A DNA stretch of 64,000 nucleotides from Mycolicibacterium hodleri (GTDB taxonomy: Bacteria > Actinomycetota > Actinomycetes > Mycobacteriales > Mycobacteriaceae). Each line of letters opens with the position of its first letter. Position 1 is the stretch's first letter. Position numbers and translations under genes: made by a program. The stretch is from assembly GCF_025822245.1 (NCBI RefSeq), contig NZ_JACKTL010000070.1, forward strand, positions 1 to 64,000, in the 5' to 3' direction. Below are positions 62,378-64,000 of this stretch, piece by piece. The notes beneath the pieces are model-generated. The model was not told the DNA's origin, ran no database searches, and saw nothing but the letters and a program-made list of their open reading frames with translations.

Positions 62378-62411
62378 TCGACTACGTCACAACCGAACTG
62401 GGAGTACGCAC

Positions 62412-63275
62412 ATGCGAGAGCTCAATATCCCGACACCCTCGGTGGTGGTCGGCGTCGACGGATCTCGCTCGGCCCTTGCCACCGCGTCGTGGGGGGCGGA
62501 CGAGGCAGTCGCCAGAGGCGTTCCGCTGCGCCTGGTATCGGTGGTCGACGACACGACGGCACGAGACGGTACGGCGGCGGGGCGAGCACTCGCGGCGGCC
62601 GACGCTGCGGTGCGGCTCGGCCTCGCCTCGGCGGGGTCGCCGACCACACGCGTCCGGATCGACCTCGAAGTCCTGCGGGGGCGGCCGGTCCACCGGTTGC
62701 TCGAGGCTGGCCGCGGCGCCACCATGCTCTGCATCGGCTCCGTGGGGGCCGCGGGTGCGGCGTCGGGTCGTCTCGGCTCGACGGCGCTCGGACTCGCCGA
62801 CGGCGCGCACTGTCCCTTGGCCATCGTCCGCCAATCTCGTCCGTCGTCGGGTTTGCACGAGTCGGTCGTCGTCGAGCTCGACGGCTCGTCCGACGGAGAC
62901 GCGTTGCTGCGCCTCGGCATCGACGAAGCGCTGTTGCGCCACGCACCCCTGGTCGTCATCTCCGTCTGGCAGGCAGACGTGACCGACGTGCACGACGTTC
63001 GCGCCGTCGCCGAACAAAATCGGAGGATTCGGGCTCAGGTGAACCGTCGCCTTGCCTGTGCGCGACGGCAGCACCCGGAGCTCGAGGTCGTCCCCGTCGC
63101 CGTCCGCGGGACCCTGCTGAACTACTTCTCCCACCACCACGATTCGATCCAGCTCCTCCTCATCGGCCGCCGCCGAGCGCACGGTGTCGCCGAGATGATC
63201 GGAACCGCGAGTTACGCCGCATTGCGCGACAGCGACTGCGCAGTCCTGGTTTGCGACCAGCACGCCACGCACTGA
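62412..63275 (+). CDS. Universal stress protein, two-domain
   Basis: The 287-residue protein has two Usp-like halves: VVVGVDGSRSALATASW ... IGSVGAAGAASGRLGSTALG, and VVVELDGSSDGDALLRLG ... IGRRRAHGVAEMIGTASY. The first half keeps the ATP-binding Gly/Ser loop. It follows TGGGAG. Its placement after dosR suggests a DosR regulon member. Confidence 0.9.
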   Translation: MRELNIPTPSVVVGVDGSRSALATASWGADEAVARGVPLRLVSVVDDTTARDGTAAGRALAAADAAVRLGLASAGSPTTRVRIDLEVLRGRPVHRLLEAGRGATMLCIGSVGAAGAASGRLGSTALGLADGAHCPLAIVRQSRPSSGLHESVVVELDGSSDGDALLRLGIDEALLRHAPLVVISVWQADVTDVHDVRAVAEQNRRIRAQVNRRLACARRQHPELEVVPVAVRGTLLNYFSHHHDSIQLLLIGRRRAHGVAEMIGTASYAALRDSDCAVLVCDQHATH

Positions 63276-63351
63276 CGTGTCCGGCCCGTCACCAGCGTGA
63301 CGACTGAACGCGGCTGTGCGCGAGCTGATTACGGCCGATGCGTGGGTCCAC

Positions 63352-63370
63352 TTTGGCTAGCCTAGGTTCG
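63352..63370 (+). promoter_or_regulatory. Candidate IdeR-like box before VIT1 gene
   Basis: TTTGGCTAGCCTAGGTTCG matches 12 of 19 positions of the IdeR consensus, with the left half at 9 of 11 and core TAGCCTA exact. It lies 37-55 bp before the GTG of a metal transporter gene. Iron control of this family is biologically sensible, but the match is by eye. Confidence 0.4.
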
Positions 63371-63406
63371 CTGGCGGATGTGCGGTTGGACCGCTAGCGT
63401 TGCCCC

Positions 63407-64000
63407 GTGTCGACGAGTCCGCATCCTGCCGAGCCTCATGTGGGTTCGGTGTCCTCGAAGCTGAACTGGCTGCGCGCGGGCGTCCTCGGCGCCAACGACG
63501 GCATCGTCTCCACCGCGGGCATCGTGGTCGGGGTCGCCGCGGCGTCGGCGTCACCCGGCCCGATCTTGACCGCGGGGGTCGCCGGACTCGTCGCCGGGGC
63601 CGTCTCGATGGCGTTGGGCGAGTACGTGTCCGTGAGCACCCAGCGTGACACCGAGCGCGCCCTACTCGGCCAAGAACGCAGGGAGCTGCGCGACGACCCG
63701 GCTGCCGAACTGGACGAGCTCGCGGCGCTGTACGAGGCCAAGGGCTTGTCGAGCGCGACGGCCCGCACCGTCGCCGAAGAACTCACCGACCACGACGCCT
63801 TCGCCGCTCACGTCGATGTGGAACTGGGCATCGACCCCACCGACCTGACCAATCCCTGGCAGGCCGCCCTCTCCTCGGCGGTGTCCTTCACCGTCGGCGC
63901 GCTCCTCCCGTTGATCGCGATCCTGCTACCACCGCATTCGTTGCGCATACCCGTCACCGTCGTGGCGGTGCTCGTGGCACTCGTCGTCACCGGGGCGGCG
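63407..64000 (+). CDS. VIT1/CCC1-type metal transporter, C-terminus cut by window edge
   Basis: 198 codons are visible, reading through the window end. The sequence begins with GTG (STSPHPAEPH), then LNWLRAGVLGANDGIVSTAGIVVGVAAAS and the family helix VAGAVSMALGEYVSVSTQRDTE. A cytosolic helical metal-binding stretch rich in Glu follows (LLGQERRELRDDPAAELDEL...VAEELTDHDAFAAHVDVELG), and then membrane helices. The family moves Fe2+ or Mn2+ out of the cytosol. It is 131 bp after the Usp gene with a possible IdeR box between. Confidence 0.88.
   Translation, partial: MSTSPHPAEPHVGSVSSKLNWLRAGVLGANDGIVSTAGIVVGVAAASASPGPILTAGVAGLVAGAVSMALGEYVSVSTQRDTERALLGQERRELRDDPAAELDELAALYEAKGLSSATARTVAEELTDHDAFAAHVDVELGIDPTDLTNPWQAALSSAVSFTVGALLPLIAILLPPHSLRIPVTVVAVLVALVVTGAA

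Noticed and set aside
63287..63302. CGTCAC/GTGACG hairpin after the last Usp gene
   Set aside because: Only 6-bp arms and no T-tract; too weak to call a terminator.
1..64000. tRNA, rRNA, CRISPR arrays, transposases, integrases or attachment sites
   Set aside because: Looked for on both strands; no cloverleaf-like segments, spaced direct repeats, or transposase/integrase motifs were recognised by eye.

Overview
This window is high-GC actinobacterial DNA, almost certainly from a Mycobacterium/Mycolicibacterium-type organism. The evidence is a coupled mmpS-mmpL pair, a DUF732 secreted protein, and a DosR orthologue that matches the M. tuberculosis protein closely from its first residue (recalled by eye). 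GTG and TTG starts and 4-bp ATGA/GTGA/TTGA gene overlaps are frequent. No rRNA, tRNA, CRISPR array, prophage or insertion sequence was recognised.

Layout. (1) 1-6 kb: cell-envelope genes (mmpS, mmpL, a small secreted protein, a secreted Pro/Ser-rich protein with a C-terminal anchor) with a striking double hairpin between convergent genes. (2) 6-11 kb: an Opp/Dpp-type peptide/nickel ABC importer. (3) 11-13.8 kb: a three-gene operon pairing an Lgt-like membrane protein that lacks the family's catalytic His with a Pro-rich membrane protein and a large multi-cysteine radical SAM enzyme of the COG1964/archaeal tetraether-synthase type. This is the strongest candidate here for an undescribed lipid-modifying system. 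(4) 13.8-16.7 kb: a TetR regulator with a perfect operator over an alpha/beta hydrolase-quinone oxidoreductase operon. (5) 16.7-27.6 kb: a ten-gene, almost gapless catabolic operon (SIS sugar-phosphate enzyme, PfkB kinase, Asp/Glu/hydantoin racemase, amidohydrolase, allantoinase-like deacetylase, complete ABC importer, GntR/FCD regulator). A perfect GntR-type palindrome lies at its promoter, and the gene set suggests breakdown of a sugar-nitrogen conjugate.

(6) 27.7-43.8 kb: mixed metabolic and envelope genes: PaiB-like flavoprotein, class I aldolase, three SDRs, VTT and TauE membrane proteins, a GH5-like enzyme, a TetR/SDR pair with two matching operators, a thiamine-binding protein, a TctC/Bug lipoprotein coupled to an EamA permease, YihY, a heme-oxygenase-like di-iron protein, an L,D-transpeptidase and a Pro-rich secreted protein. 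(7) 43.9-53.0 kb: a compact biosynthetic cluster with a flavin-dependent halogenase-like protein, one iterative-looking PKS (KS-AT-DH-KR-ACP) and a DrrAB-type exporter. (8) 53.2-63.3 kb: a CPA2 antiporter and a dormancy (Dos) island with an Acg-like nitroreductase, three universal stress proteins, DosS-type heme sensor kinase, PNPOx-like protein, alcohol dehydrogenase, DUF1876 protein and DosR. DosS and DosR are not adjacent, and several degenerate DosR-box-like palindromes lie upstream of these genes. (9) 63.4 kb to the end: a VIT1/CCC1-type metal transporter, cut by the window edge, with an IdeR-like box upstream.

No intergenic stretch exceeds about 340 bp. The longest (60451-60791, between the DUF1876 gene and dosR) holds candidate DosR sites and no convincing gene.
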